A program made the position numbers and the translations under genes. Shown in pieces: positions 22,448 through 34,871 of a stretch of DNA of 64,000 bases (the first letter of the stretch is position 1; each line of letters opens with the position of its first letter). Below the pieces are notes generated by a model. That model was not told the DNA's origin, ran no database searches, and worked only from the letters and a program-made list of their open reading frames with translations. The DNA is from Guillardia theta CCMP2712 (Eukaryota > Cryptophyceae > Pyrenomonadales > Geminigeraceae): NCBI RefSeq assembly GCF_000315625.1, contig NW_005434650.1, positions 276,005 to 340,004 of the forward strand, read 5' to 3'.

Positions 22448-23302
22448 ATGATGCATTCGGACTTCGATCTTGTTGAAGAGGACTCGTTCTTTCGGGATAT
22501 CGACACACTGCCGTCAAATCCAGATCCGGTACCATGTGTTCAACAAAAGGAGACACACAAAATCAAGCAAGAGGAGGCACCACAGAAGCTCATCTTCAAG
22601 AAGGGTAAGAAAGACGTGGCGCGAGTCTTCCCGCGGAGGAAGGCAGGAGAACTTATTCGTTCAACGGACAAGCCAGTGCTACTCACAAAGGAGATGCTTC
22701 TTCCTTATTTCGGCACTCCACTGCGCAATGCAGCCTGGAATATGGTAAGTTGCTGCAAACGAAGCTTGCTATGATAGACATATGACACAAGTCAACAGGG
22801 TTTGTGTCCGACCGCTCTCAAAAGCGTTTGTCGAAAGCTCGGCATTACGAGATGGCCTTACAAGCAAGCAAGGCGAAGCTCACCCACAGTTCCGTCTCCA
22901 TCGGACAGTATCCAGAGCAGCGAAGCCAGCGCAAACGTTACCCCCGTCATGCACAGAGATGTCGTTGTGCCTGACATGGGAACAAGCGGGGTGCAATTGC
23001 AGCAGCCCAATGCTGCTTCATACCCCCCTCATGTGGTTGAGCAGGACATCGATATTCATGGCGATAATGCCGATGAGCAGATGATACCTCCATGTCGCCC
23101 ATGTCCTGTACGATGCGTGCAGAATGGAAGCCCGTATCACGAGATGGAGTTGTCGCGGGCCGCAGGGACTCTGAACGCTTCCGAGTGGGATGCCGTTGTG
23201 CAGCAGCAAGCGAAGCTGTTTCCTTCGCTGTATGGAAGCAATTTATGGGAAACTGAAGAGAGTTGTGCATGTGACATGAGCTTTTTAACGGGTTGCATGT
23301 GA
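22448..23302 (+). CDS. RWP-RK domain transcription factor
   Basis: Two exons, 22448-22744 and 22799-23302, keep frame and give 266 residues. The RWP-RK domain spans the junction: LTKEMLLPYFGTPLRNAAWN in exon 1, then GLCPTALKSVCRKLGITRWP, YKQ in exon 2. The usual RWPxRK signature reads RWPYKQ here. RWP-RK proteins are nuclear DNA-binding regulators of nitrogen responses or gamete and egg fate in plants and algae. Before the domain is a basic stretch (FKKGKKDVARVFPRRK) that could be a nuclear localisation signal. The C-terminal half is uncharacterised, with Cys pairs (PPCRPCPVRC, SCACD). Start chosen at the first ATG pair (22448/22451). It converges with the ABCG gene 120 bp away. Confidence 0.92.
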
Positions 23303-23422
23303 ACATTCGTTTGTTTACACCAGTAGCTGCTTCAATCAACAGCTTGAGGCAGTGTGCGGTAATCAATGCGAGTATACGCTATATCACTATCCCTACGACT
23401 TTAATAAATAGATAAACGAGGC

Positions 23423-25796
23423 TTAACTAGGAAGAGGAGTTTTCATCTCCATGTACTTGGGACCACTTGCTCGCAAGTCAGCACCAGTTCAGGTCGTGTT
23501 TCCAAACCTCACCTGCTGCTCAGAACACGCACAGTCTGAAAGTAACAGAAGGCCAGGATGGCAAGCTAGTTCCCACAATGTTAGCACAATCTTCCTTCTT
23601 CATTCTTCCTCGCTCTCCCCCTTCTCACCTGAGCCTTGACCGTCTTTTCGATGCTAACAATGCAGGTCAGCTCTAGACATTCGGCATAACATGCCTGGTC
23701 CTTACCTTGACTTCTCGAAAGCTGAGGAAACACGGGCAAGAGCTTCTTCTCCCGTCCTGCCATTTTGGATGAGCGACGCTCTGTCTCAAGTTCCGCATGC
23801 TCAAGACGCTTACGCGACACAAGCAGCCTGTCGGTACTTGGGGAAATCACAGATCAGCTCCAGACCCTGTGAAACAGCAACGAAAGTCAACGAAACAGCA
23901 GAGACGCGTGCGAGGATGAGAAGGAGGAGGAAGTTCATATCTAAGGCTTCACCCGCAGCTCGTTGAGTGCGAGGCCTTCGAAGCCCCATCTCACAACCGA
24001 CATCTTCGGCAATGCCCTGCCGGCTCTGGTCATTCCCATACAATAGCCAAGGTCGGGGGGGATGGGGGGGGGGAGGACTTACGCGAGGAGCTTGGGGGTG
24101 TTCTCCTCAGCAATGTTGAAGCCGTTGAAGATGATCTGCAGCACCACTATGGGGGGCAGCATCGCCAGCGCCACCTCAGAAGAAGGAGAGATGGCCCCCA
24201 ACATTAAGCCAACGGCTGAACTGGAAAGAGAGTGGACGACGTTGATGAGCATGAAGGAGAGAAACTTGTTGATGTCCTTCTGAAAGCCAACCATCGGGTA
24301 GAGAATTCCTCCAAACAAGCAAGACAGAGCCGCGCTGCACAAATCTTACCGCCCGAGAAAACATCAAAGCATTGCACCTGAGGGGGACTTCTGACAGGAC
24401 CTTGGAGGCGAAGTAAGGGAGTGCCCTATAGAGGTTCTTGGATCGATCATTCATGACGATGGCCTGAACAAGCGGGTCAAGCAGTAAGCATTAAAGGCGA
24501 TAAGAAACCTTCTCCTTGGGAAAAGACCTGATGGTACTTGCAATCGCCAAGTTTGTGTTGCCGATGGCGACAAGTGAGCAGAGACCAAAGCGATCTTGGA
24601 TCGAGCTTTGCTTGTTGGAGAAGGAGTAGATGCTGCCATAGATCAAGGCGGTCGAGACTTGCTGCACAGCCTTGATGATGTTTGCGCCTTTGTTCCTCGA
24701 GATCTCTCTCCATGATCGCGCAAACAGCAATTTTACCTGCTCCAACAGGCTCGATTCAGGGCCGTGGGGCTTCACCGTTTGACTTGGTGCCCCGGCCTTG
24801 TCGGTGATCCGGTACTTGATTGCAAACTTCCTCTCAAACTCGTTCGCCAGCTCGTCGATCAGCTTGTGGGAACCTTCTTCCGTCACCGAGGACTCGTGGT
24901 TGACGCTGATGAGGTTCAGAGCATGCTCTCCTGCCGTCACCCAGGAGGGGCACGGCTGCCCGAGGCGGGAGAGGTAGGACTGCAGCGACTTGGCCTCCCC
25001 ATGATAGATCTGCCGACCCTCGGAGAGGAGCAGAAGGTCATCGAACATGTTGAACACATTCCCGCTGGGCTGGTGGATGACCGCTATGATCGTGTGCCCT
25101 CGTTCCGTCAGGTTCTTGAGCGCCCTGACCACCTTGTCGGCCTGGAACGAGTCCAGACCGGTCGTTGGCTCATCGAGGAAGATGAGAGAGGGACTGGCGA
25201 TGAGCTCGCACGCGATGTTGAGCCGCTTCTTCTCGCCCCCACTGATCCCCCTGTTCTTCCCTCCTCCCACCAGCGTGTCGGCGCACTTCTGCAGCCCGAG
25301 GACCTTGATGATCTCCTCGACCCTGTCGAACTTCTGTTGCAGGTCCATCTTCTTGGGCAGCCGCAGCCTCGCGGTGAATCGCAGAGTCTCCCTCACCGTC
25401 ATCTGAGTGTAGAAGATGTCGTCCTGGCGGACGTAGGCCTTCCTCAGTTTCGCCACGTCCACCCCGTTGATCTGCAGTATCCCCTCTAGCGCGAGCCCCT
25501 TGCTCTTCAGCATCTGTCCGGATATGGCGTTGAGCAGGGTCGTCTTGCCGCTCCCACTGGGCCCCATGATTGCCAGCAGCCTCCCTGACTTGGCCTGCCC
25601 ACAGACATCTCTCAACAGGACCTTCGACTTGCCCTTCTTGTTCAAACTGCATGAAACTCGATCCCAGCAGAGGTTGAGCCTGTCGCTCTCGGGGATGACA
25701 ATGTTTGCACTGCAAACCTCGGCAAGGAGCAAGACGGAAAGAGCCATAAGAAGCGCCGGGACGCCCCTCGTGCAAGAATGCTTCGAACCGGTCATG
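23423..25796 (-). CDS. ABCG-type half-transporter
   Basis: ABC transporter of the G (White/PDR) type, with the ATPase before the membrane domain. Walker A GPSGSGKTTLL, signature ISGGEKKRL, Walker B SLIFLDEPTTGLDS and HTIIAVIHQPSGNVFN are all present. About seven later exons give the membrane half: AIVMNDRSKNLYRALPYF, SCLFGGILYPMVGF, LPPIVVLQIIFNGFNI, MSVVRWGFEGLALNEL and RGLELICDFPKY, ending near SGPKYMEMKTPLPS at TAA 23425-23423. The ATG at 25796-25794 gives a cleavable-looking signal peptide (VPALLMALSVLLLAEVCSA) before the nucleotide-binding domain, which is unusual. An upstream in-frame ATG at 25852 would mask it. Substrate unknown. C-terminal exon joins below 23880 are approximate. Confidence 0.9.
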
Positions 25797-26008
25797 CTCA
25801 GGGCGGCTGAGAACTTTTGGGGTGTGTATAGAGTAATTCCTAATACCAACATTCAAGTCAGTGAGTGATGATTTCTAGGATCTAATGATATCATGACTCC
25901 TCCGTTTCCTACCTTACCTCATTTTTCTACGCCTCCTCTGTTCCCTGCGCTCCGCTGTGCCCTACTGCTCTGCTCTGCTCCTCCTCCTCCTCCTCCTCCT
26001 CCTCCTCC

Positions 26009-26040
<32 letters not shown>

Positions 26041-26583
26041 TCTGTCGTTTTGTTGTCATCGCCCACGTTCTGACCTCCGCATGTTGGTTTCATCCTCTTG
26101 CCACCCCATTCCACGAACGTTCGAGAGTTTCAATCTACCCCCAATTCCCATCCCTCTCCCCCTTCCATGAAAATCATCCTCTCCCCCTCACGATCTGCCT
26201 TGCTCTGTTCATCCTCTGATCTTCTCCTCTCCTCACTTCCCCGTCCTCCCCCCCCCTCTCCTTCCCGCCTACGCTGCAAGCCCTGTCTCGCCATGGAGGC
26301 TGGTGTAATGGGGTTTATGCCGGATCCTGTGATACCGTTGGGAAGTGCTGAGGGGGGTGGGTGGTAGAACCAAGGTCGGATATCATACGGGGTTCTCCAT
26401 GATAAATGAGGGGTGGGGTTATCCACCCTACCCTACCCCCTATAAACCTCTTTATGCCCCACCTTTTTTGTGGGGTATGCGATAATGGTTGGAGGGGGCA
26501 AAGATGGCAGTCGACAGAAGGAAGAGGAGAAGAAGGGTGCGAGGGTGAGACGAGGAGGGAAGGAGGGACCAACGAGGTGGACC
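25797..26583. promoter_or_regulatory. Divergent intergenic region with microsatellites and TACCC island
   Basis: (CTC)n then (ATC)n repeats lie at 25978-26041, pyrimidine-rich DNA to about 26280, and a TACCCTACCCC-type island at 26409-26460. It probably contains the promoters of the ABCG gene (-) and the small membrane protein gene (+). I see no exon. Confidence 0.5.
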
Positions 26584-27165
26584 ATGGTCAAGGAGCTCTT
26601 GTTGAGAGGATGGCTGATGATTCTGGCCGGTTTCGAGGTGAACCAGGTGGCTGTGCATGGATGGGACATGCAGGCAGGAAGATATGGTCGGAGCTGGTCA
26701 GCGATGCTGATGCTTCTGTCCTGCTCCAGGGTCTCTGCAGGTAAACAGACATGAAACACGTGTTTTGTTCGTGCGAGCTCAAGCAGGACGATGTGGAAGC
26801 ACGTTTTAGGTTCAAAGGTGCAGAATAAGGTGTGTTGAGTCCAAAAGGAAAACCGTTTAGATGGATTCGAGAAGAATGCCTTGATATAGATCAGATCAGA
26901 TCCTGTTTGCAACGATTAGCTTTGATTTTGAATACCGCTACAAGTCTCTAACTAACTTCTTGTGCGTCCAGCCTTGAATCTTTACAATCCTGCAGTCCAA
27001 GCTCACAATGCGGCTGTTCATGTTGGAGAGGCATTCTTCTTTGTATCAGAGCAGATGGTGTATGGTTCACAGACGGACCCAGTGATCATGTCAATCATAG
27101 TTTTCAACGCAATTCTCTTCTCAGTATTGGCTTTGAGCACGAGAATAAAGATAAAGGTTGACTGA
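26584..27165 (+). CDS. Small two-helix membrane protein, unknown family
   Basis: Exons 26584-26740 and 26972-27165 keep frame and encode 116 residues. Hydrophobic segments near residues 5-20 (LLLRGWLMILAGF) and 90-108 (IMSIIVFNAILFSVLALS) flank a loop with NLYNPAVQAHNAAVHVGEAF; the end is basic (RIKIKVD). The 231-nt intron is longer than most here and has a clear ACTAAC branch point 19 nt before its CCAG acceptor. Not recognised; perhaps a small subunit or thylakoid or ER membrane protein. ATG 26584 chosen because upstream frames are low complexity. Confidence 0.55.
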
Positions 27166-27349
27166 GCGAGTGTGAACTTTTCGTCCACATGACTTCACAC
27201 AACCAAAAGCCACTAGATGATGTTACTTCTTGCCTTCATTTATTCAGGAGATTTCACTCAGGAAAGTTTTCTCCGATCAATTCATCACAAGCAAACTAGA
27301 TCTTTCCGATCTGTCACAAGCCCGTTGAAGGGACTCCATCACATTGTGC

Positions 27350-28563
27350 TCAGCCACTGTCGGATTTCAATGCCGCAGCTATTGACCTGCTCCGCATCTT
27401 CCAAAGCCGAACAGTCTCATCATCACTACCAGAGGCGATCATGGCGCCATCTGGGCTGAAGTCGATCGCACTGGAACAGGAGGATCAACAATTTGATGGG
27501 ACAGAGGTTGAAGTACCTGACGGCCCTCGTGTGGCCTTGTAGTGGACTTCCCTTAGTCTTTGCATGCCCATCATGAAATTCCCACAGCCTTGGGCCACGG
27601 AGTGTCAGAGAAGGACATGACGTGGCGACATGTCGTGGTGGGGACGTACCGGATCACGTTGTCAAACCCAGCAGAAGCAAACTGAAGCCCCGTCGGGCTG
27701 AAGGAGATTGCCCTGGAATGGAGGCAGGTGTGAGGGCATTGGAGAATGGGCAGCAAGCTCTGACCATATCCCCGCCTTGTGGCCTGTCAGAGTTTGCTTC
27801 GGCGTAGCCCAGTCGTTCTCCTCGGACCACAGCATGATGTGTGCGTCGAAGCTTCCCGACACGAGCACGTCCTGCGAAGGGCTGAAAGCGAGGGATCTGC
27901 GCTCTATCAACACTCGTCCTAGTCCGACCCCCTCTAACTCACCTCACGCCGGACTGATGCGCGAGTAAAACTTTGGCCGGAGCCGTCCAGTCCTGAGGTT
28001 TCCACAACCGGATAGAAGAGTCTCCGCTGCCGGTTGCGAGGAGGGAACTGTCCTTGTTCCATGCAACGCATCTGAACATCTCTTGAGTAAGTGTTTGAAG
28101 GGAGTTTGGCAAGCTCGAACCTGATCCATCCTCTGTGTCCTTCGAGTCTGGTTACCTTGGTGGGCTTCTCAGTCGCGTTCAATCTCCAAACGACTGCTGT
28201 GCAGTCATCGCTGGCAGAGACGAGAAATTTTCCATCGGGGCTGAAAGCTACTGAGTTCACTTCATCGCAGTGCTCGTGAAGCTTGTGGAGCAACTTTCCT
28301 TCCTCCGACCAGATCATCACCATGGTATCCTTGCTGCAAGAGGCAAAGCAACGGAGATGCTTCGAGTATGCAAGGCCCCATATGCGACCACTGTGCTCGA
28401 TCATGCTTGCCTTCACTGTTGCTGTCTTAACATCAACGACATGGATCACTCCTTCGTCTCCAGCACTGACGACGACATCGCTCTCCGGAACCCATAAAAC
28501 GCTCCTCACACCTGCCGATGGTTTAGGTGTCGTCGGGCCCATCCTCCAACGATTCACCTCCAT
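27350..28563 (-). CDS. WD40-repeat protein
   Basis: Seven WD repeats can be read across about five exons: GVRSVLWVPESDVVVSAGDE; GRIWGLAYSKHLRCFASCSK, DTMVMIW; VNSVAFSPDGKFLVSASDD, TAVVWRL; VAWNKDSSLLATGSGDSSIR; LAFSPSQDVLVSGSFD, IMLW; ISFSPTGLQFASAGFDNVIR; and IDFSPDGAMIASGSDDETVR, LWKM before the end. This is the length of one seven-bladed propeller with almost no extra domains. Start is the ATG of MEVNRWRMGP at 28563-28561; the stop is TGA 27352-27350. It resembles general scaffold WD proteins, and I cannot assign an orthologue. Confidence 0.8.
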
Positions 28564-30146
<1,583 letters not shown>

Positions 30147-30443
30147 ATGGCGAAGACATGGCACAAGCTCGCTCTCTGCGCACTAGTTCTGGTCGTTCTT
30201 GTAGCCAGTGCACACGGAGGAGAAGCAAAGGGCAAGGCTGGCCTCTTCGGAAGATACTTCGGGCACACGAAAGGGCCCGCTAAAAGTTCGAGCGAGGAAC
30301 AGCACAAGCATGGCGACCTGCCTCCTCCTCCTCCTCCTTCCCTCCTCGCGTTCGGTGTCACGGGTATTCTCCTCTTTCTCATCGCGCCAATCTTCCTTTC
30401 CTTGGACTTTAGCTCCACGCAGATCAAATCTGGTCGCATCTAG
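30147..30443 (+). CDS. Small secretory-pathway membrane protein
   Basis: A 98-residue frame starting MAKTWHKLALCAL with a good signal peptide (LALCALVLVVLVASAHG). A short charged region (KGKAGLFGRYFG, SSSEEQHKHGD) follows, then a poly-Pro stretch and one membrane helix (LLAFGVTGILLFLIAPIFL). This suggests a small type I protein with its short N-part in the lumen. A CTGCAG just before the start could be a splice acceptor, so an upstream exon is possible. No family recognised. Confidence 0.5.
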   Translation: MAKTWHKLALCALVLVVLVASAHGGEAKGKAGLFGRYFGHTKGPAKSSSEEQHKHGDLPPPPPPSLLAFGVTGILLFLIAPIFLSLDFSSTQIKSGRI

Positions 30444-31292
30444 GCCGCCGCCGTCAGCTCATGGTACAACTTGTGCCGTGATGGTCTTCCTCGTTTCTAA
30501 AAGATTGAAGTAAATGGTGAATGCATTGCTAACGGAGGCTATTCAATTAGTTATCGCATCAGTGGTACGGTGAGCTTCAGAGGCCGGGCTTGAACTTCGA
30601 AAATTTCAAGTTTCTCGTCCCGGCGCCTGAGTCGGCCAGAGCCACGGTTCAACTTGGCAACGCCGATGATTCGGAAGCCGCGCGATGATCTGCCGGCGGG
30701 GCTACGGGCCGCAGCCTCAGGTTCCGACCCTGCGAACAGTATACGGGCCGGGCCGAGCGGCCCGGCGATGCCCGGCACTGCCGCAGTGCCGCTGATCGGA
30801 CTGGCACCGTCGGCTCCGAGCCGCCGAGTCGAGTGCTCAGTGACGGGCCCACTGGGCCTACTCGGACTGGTACCCCCGCGGCCGGGCCTTCCAAGTCCGC
30901 CGGTGCGTACAGTGATATCCCGGATCGATTCGCCGCCGTGAAATCATCGAGTCGAAGCCGCTGTGACTCAGTGAAGCTGCGGCACTCTGGGCCCCGGCCC
31001 GGGTCACCGGGTCCGATTCAGTGCGGAGTCCGATCGAGCCTCGTCCCCGCTTTGGCCCAAATCGTCCTACCCCACACTTGGCACCAAAAACATACCCCAA
31101 CCCACTCTTTGAGGTTTCTCCTCTTTGCTCAATTTTTCGTTATAGATGTCCACACCCCACAATAAACAAATTTTGTCTGGTATATCCGTGGTGGGTAATA
31201 TTACCCCACCCCCAATTAAAAATCATCTACCCTACCTGATCTCGAAATTGTTTTGCACCCCCACCTCCTCTACAGGACGCGGCTGTTCGGGC
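30444..31292. other. GC-rich patch followed by TACCCC island
   Basis: About 30590-31040 is strikingly GC-rich with many GGCCCGG/CCGGGC words and no plausible exon. It is followed by TACCCCAC-type repeats at 31066-31080 and 31188-31215, then the collagen-tailed gene's start. Confidence 0.6.
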
Positions 31293-32372
31293 ATGGTGGG
31301 GGAGCGACAGCGATGGCTCGTCATTGCAGCGGCGGCAGCGTTTCTAGCCCTCATGGCGATCTCTATGCTAGCGGGGAACAGACGAAATGTGGGGAACAAG
31401 CGCATGCTTGCTCAGAAGAAAGCTCGATTTCAGTCTCTTGGACCCAATGAGGTACAGACTTGCATGAAACAGTGCTGTAATGCGGCTACTTCTGCGGAGT
31501 GTGCAAAGAATGGACTATCCTGCTTTGTCGCAATCACATTAGTTTTTCTTGTCGTGTCCTCTTGTGTTCGCTTGCTCTCTGTGAATTTGCGCAAAGCAAA
31601 GGTGTTCTTGTATTTGTTCGTATTTGTTCGTGTCTTCTATCATGATCGTACATTTCAGTCTGATGATCCAGTTATTGTCTGCGAATGCTGCCAAATGGAT
31701 GATGATTTCATGTTGATCGATACTTTCAAACCATTTCATGGTCGAAGTACTGTACCTTTTTTCATCGCGTGGAGCGAAAGTTATTCCGCAAAATTGGTAA
31801 CTGACATTGTTCCCGAGCAGAAGTTTGGAGTTTATGCTTCGGAGGTCAAGAACACTGATCCGACGAGCAGAGGATTCGACTTCTACACCTATGCCAACAC
31901 CGATCCTAATGGAGAGGATGCTGAGGCTCATGCCACCAAGTTTGACGCTCGAGCATATCGCTCTTTCGAATATTTGTTGAAACGTGCCGACAGGCTGCAG
32001 AAGCAGGTGAGGAGAGGGAGAGAGAGGGAACGGAAAGTGAGGTGATTCGTGGGATACAACAGATCGATGAGCTCAAGGCAGACCTGGGCACCAAGGAGCT
32101 TGAGGTCAACCTCTCTCCTCGTGGCCCCCCGGGACCTATCGGTGATCTGACATGAGCCTTCAACCCTTCGCCTCCTCTGACTGCACTTTCGTAGGACCTG
32201 AAGGTCCAGTGGGACCAGTTGGACCTCCAGGCCCTCGGGGACCTGTTGGCCCTCAGTACGTTGCTTCTTCTTTGATCCTTCATTGCTAACCTTTGGTAGG
32301 GGCCCAAGCGGAGCGCCGGGAGATCAAGGAGTACAGGGATCGATTGGACCGACTGGCGACAACTATGCCTAA
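31293..32372 (+). CDS. Membrane-anchored protein with coiled coil and collagen-like tail
   Basis: Exons 31293-32006, 32063-32141, 32195-32255 and 32300-32372 keep frame (308 residues if the first block has no intron). A short cytosolic end is followed by a signal anchor (WLVIAAAAAFLALMAISML). Then come Cys pairs (CMKQCCN, CECCQMDD), a domain with STVPFFIAWSES and FGVYASEVKN, a coiled coil (SFEYLLKRADRLQKQIDEL) and about 15 Gly-X-Y triplets (PRGPPGPIGPEGPVGPVG onward) ending TGDNYA. Coiled coil followed by collagen triplets would allow trimerisation, probably outside the cell or in the lumen. The stretch 31452-31655 is open but T-rich, includes a second hydrophobic run, and could hide an intron. 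No known family for the middle domain. Confidence 0.75.
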
Positions 32373-32641
32373 AACTTAGCTGTGTGAATTCGTGGATTAA
32401 AACTAGAAAGATGACAGCGAGGTCGAACGACCCTAGACTGAGATCTCCATTCGTAGTAGCCTGCCCAGGATGTCTTGGGAACTAAATAACCAAGAACATC
32501 GTTGAGTTGTTACCATCCCCAGGGTCTAGTTTACATGGAACCAAATAACGTATGTGCCAGGTTGTGACTTACATCGCCCATGTTCCGTGCTAGTTTTCAA
32601 GAGACTTTTCGGATTGTAATTGATAAACAAAATTGTTCTTA

Positions 32642-33466
32642 TTAGTTTGACTTGACCTTCTTCTTGCCAGCATCAGCGCTGACCTGTGGTCTGAATCTGC
32701 ACCAACCGTCAGGATTACAAGCAACAAAAGACTCTGCAAGGATATATCTCTCACAGGAAAAGAGGCAAGAAGCCAAGACCCGCAGCCATAGCAATGAACA
32801 AGAGCCATTCAGTCTGCAGGCTTGTCAACACTGCGAACAAGAAAACGTTGCTGCAAGTACAATGTGCGGGGCAGAGAGCTTGTTGTCTTCCTTGTGAGAA
32901 AGGACAGGGATCAATCCCAGATCGTTGGAATAACCCACCTGCAAGAGCACTCAGATTCCCAGCACCCTCCCTCGTATGCCTTCCATCACCTGCACATCAG
33001 CGGCATCCTGCGTTGCCTTGTAGGTGACCTTGGCAGGGGTGCTGGACTTGTAGCCGAAGGAGTGGGCCTTCAACACAACGATGTGGGTGACGTTTCCTCC
33101 TCTGCCACACCCGTCACGATCCGCTGTCGTCTAACATAGCATGCTTACGCTGGGATCTGAGGCCAGCTCCCCGACACCATCCCTGACACGACGGAATACT
33201 CCTCAGCCGACCAGTCGTCCTCCAGGGTGACATCGTATGCAGGGCTATATGGTCTCATCAGTGGAACAAGCGGAAGGGGTGTAGGCAGACCCGGATCCGA
33301 TGTTGAAGAGGCGATACTGGAAAGGAATGTCCTTGCCAGCAAAGGGTCGGCTTACAAGCACAGACTTCTGGATGAGAAGGTGCGGTTGCGGCTGCTTCTC
33401 AGCATATCCGACGGCTATGCAGGAAATCAAGACGATGATACCACAACTGAAAAGCTTCTCCTGCAC
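32642..33466 (-). CDS. SSR2: Translocon-associated protein subunit beta (TRAP-beta/SSR2)
   Basis: Subunit of the ER TRAP complex that assists Sec61 translocation. The first clear exon has a signal peptide (FSCGIIVLISCIAVGYAE), then LLIQKSVLVSRPFAGKDIPF and QYRLFNIGSGSA, matching the family's 'tVqYniyNvGs.aA' start. Next exons give DVTLEDDWSAEEYSVVSGMV, THIVVLKAHSFGYKSSTPAK and VTYKA, then a membrane helix WLLFIAMAAGLGFLPLFL, and the tail ends GKKKVKSN with a lysine-rich ER-type end at TAA 32644-32642. No in-frame ATG precedes the signal peptide in this exon, so a short first exon probably lies at 33480-33690. Exon joins in the middle are approximate. Confidence 0.8.
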
Positions 33467-33499
33467 GACCAGTCAACTCGAAACTGCTGAAACTTGGGG

Positions 33500-34871
33500 C
33501 AACTCGAAGCAGGAGTCTCTTTAGCAACGCTTCATGACACAGAACAAGCACAAGAGGGATTTGTGAACTTCTAGTGATATCAAATATTCATAGACACACA
33601 TGACATTATTCGAGATCACAGATATCTTCCTGGCTTGAAGAATCTACTGAAAGCCACCAACAGGCAAGCACAGCATTCACAACATTTCTGATCCAAAAAA
33701 TCGTGCTACCATTGCACTTATTGATGAGAACCAGTCTCTCCTGACTTCCGTTTCCATGCACAAAGTTGTATCCACAATACACGCGAGAGTGCCTAACTCA
33801 TCATCCCAACCCTTCCCACATCCTCTGTTGGTTCCCAACCGTTCCCTTCCTCTTCCATCACCCTCCACTGACAAGAACCACTTCTTCTCCTTCACTTGTC
33901 ACTATGGTAAGCCCTCTCAGTCATCATGCTGCTCTGTCCTCCCTCCCCTCCTCCTCCCTCTCCCCGCCTCCACTCCCATCCTACCCCATCTCAATCTCAC
34001 CATGATGACGACCGGCGCCTCGTGCGGCCTCCGGGCTTGGTAGGGGGTGGGTGATGGATGAATGCACTTGGTAGGGTAATCACCCTACCCTTCATCTTTC
34101 AATGATTGTTTGTTCAAAAGTACCGGTACATTTCAAAACTTGCAGTACATTGCACCCCATGCAAGACATGGGTGGGGTACCTCAACAAAAATCACAGGAC
34201 ATAGCCCTGTGAAACTTTTTACGTTCGTGCCGGGACTCACTCACTACCTGGCAGGCTGGGCGCCAGCTTGAATCATGATCGGACGTCACGGTGACTCGTA
34301 CACCACTGAGGCTAACGGTAGACCGGCGGAGGCCTGGACAGCCTGAGCGCCATGACTTTCTCCCTGCTCGATGAGTACAATCTTCCCTTCGCATGACGTG
34401 TGCATTATGTGCGGCTGCACGCCCAACTTGTTTGAAGCAGCTCCGTAACGAGAGCAGGACCGTGGTGGGCCACGGTGCAGCAGCGCGGGCAGCGAGCTGG
34501 GCCGGATCTCCGTCTGTTCTGCCTTCACCCCCTGGACCTCGCGATGGAGTCGGAGGGCTTGCTGGAAGGATCATCGGATTGAGCCGCATGCAAGTTGTGC
34601 GTGCGGCACTGTGACGATTCCTGCCAGTGAGATGCCGGAAGACACAGTCTTCTACTACATGGATCAGAACAACAATCATCGGCAGTGATCTTCGGAAAGA
34701 ACTTGAGCTGCCGGAGCTCAGCGTCTCTGCAGTGAAAGACTCAGATGATGAACTCATGTCGTACTATAACTATCCGATCTTTTAACTTCTCCGTATCTTC
34801 TCTGCCGTCGGTACTGAGTGCGGCGTCTCAATGTCCTCCGACTCAGTTGAAAAAATGCATCATCATATGGC
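33500..34871. other. Region without a firm gene; TACCC palindrome
   Basis: 33520-33720 may hold the first exon and promoter of TRAP-beta. 33730-34000 is pyrimidine-rich. A perfect GGTAGGGT/ACCCTACC inverted repeat lies at 34070-34089. At 34632-34685 there is a possible short exon MPEDTVFYYMDQNNNH, and near 34725 VKDSDDELMSYYNYP; these could belong to the next gene, but no joins keep frame convincingly. Confidence 0.4.

Noticed and set aside
24764-25489. 241-residue + frame opposite the ABCG ATPase
   Set aside because: Antisense shadow of a strongly conserved ATPase domain with all motifs on the minus strand.
34182-34757. 191-residue minus-strand open frame
   Set aside because: Starts at an ATG, but its composition is that of a GC-rich shadow (Ser/Arg/Pro) and no domain or splice pattern supports it.
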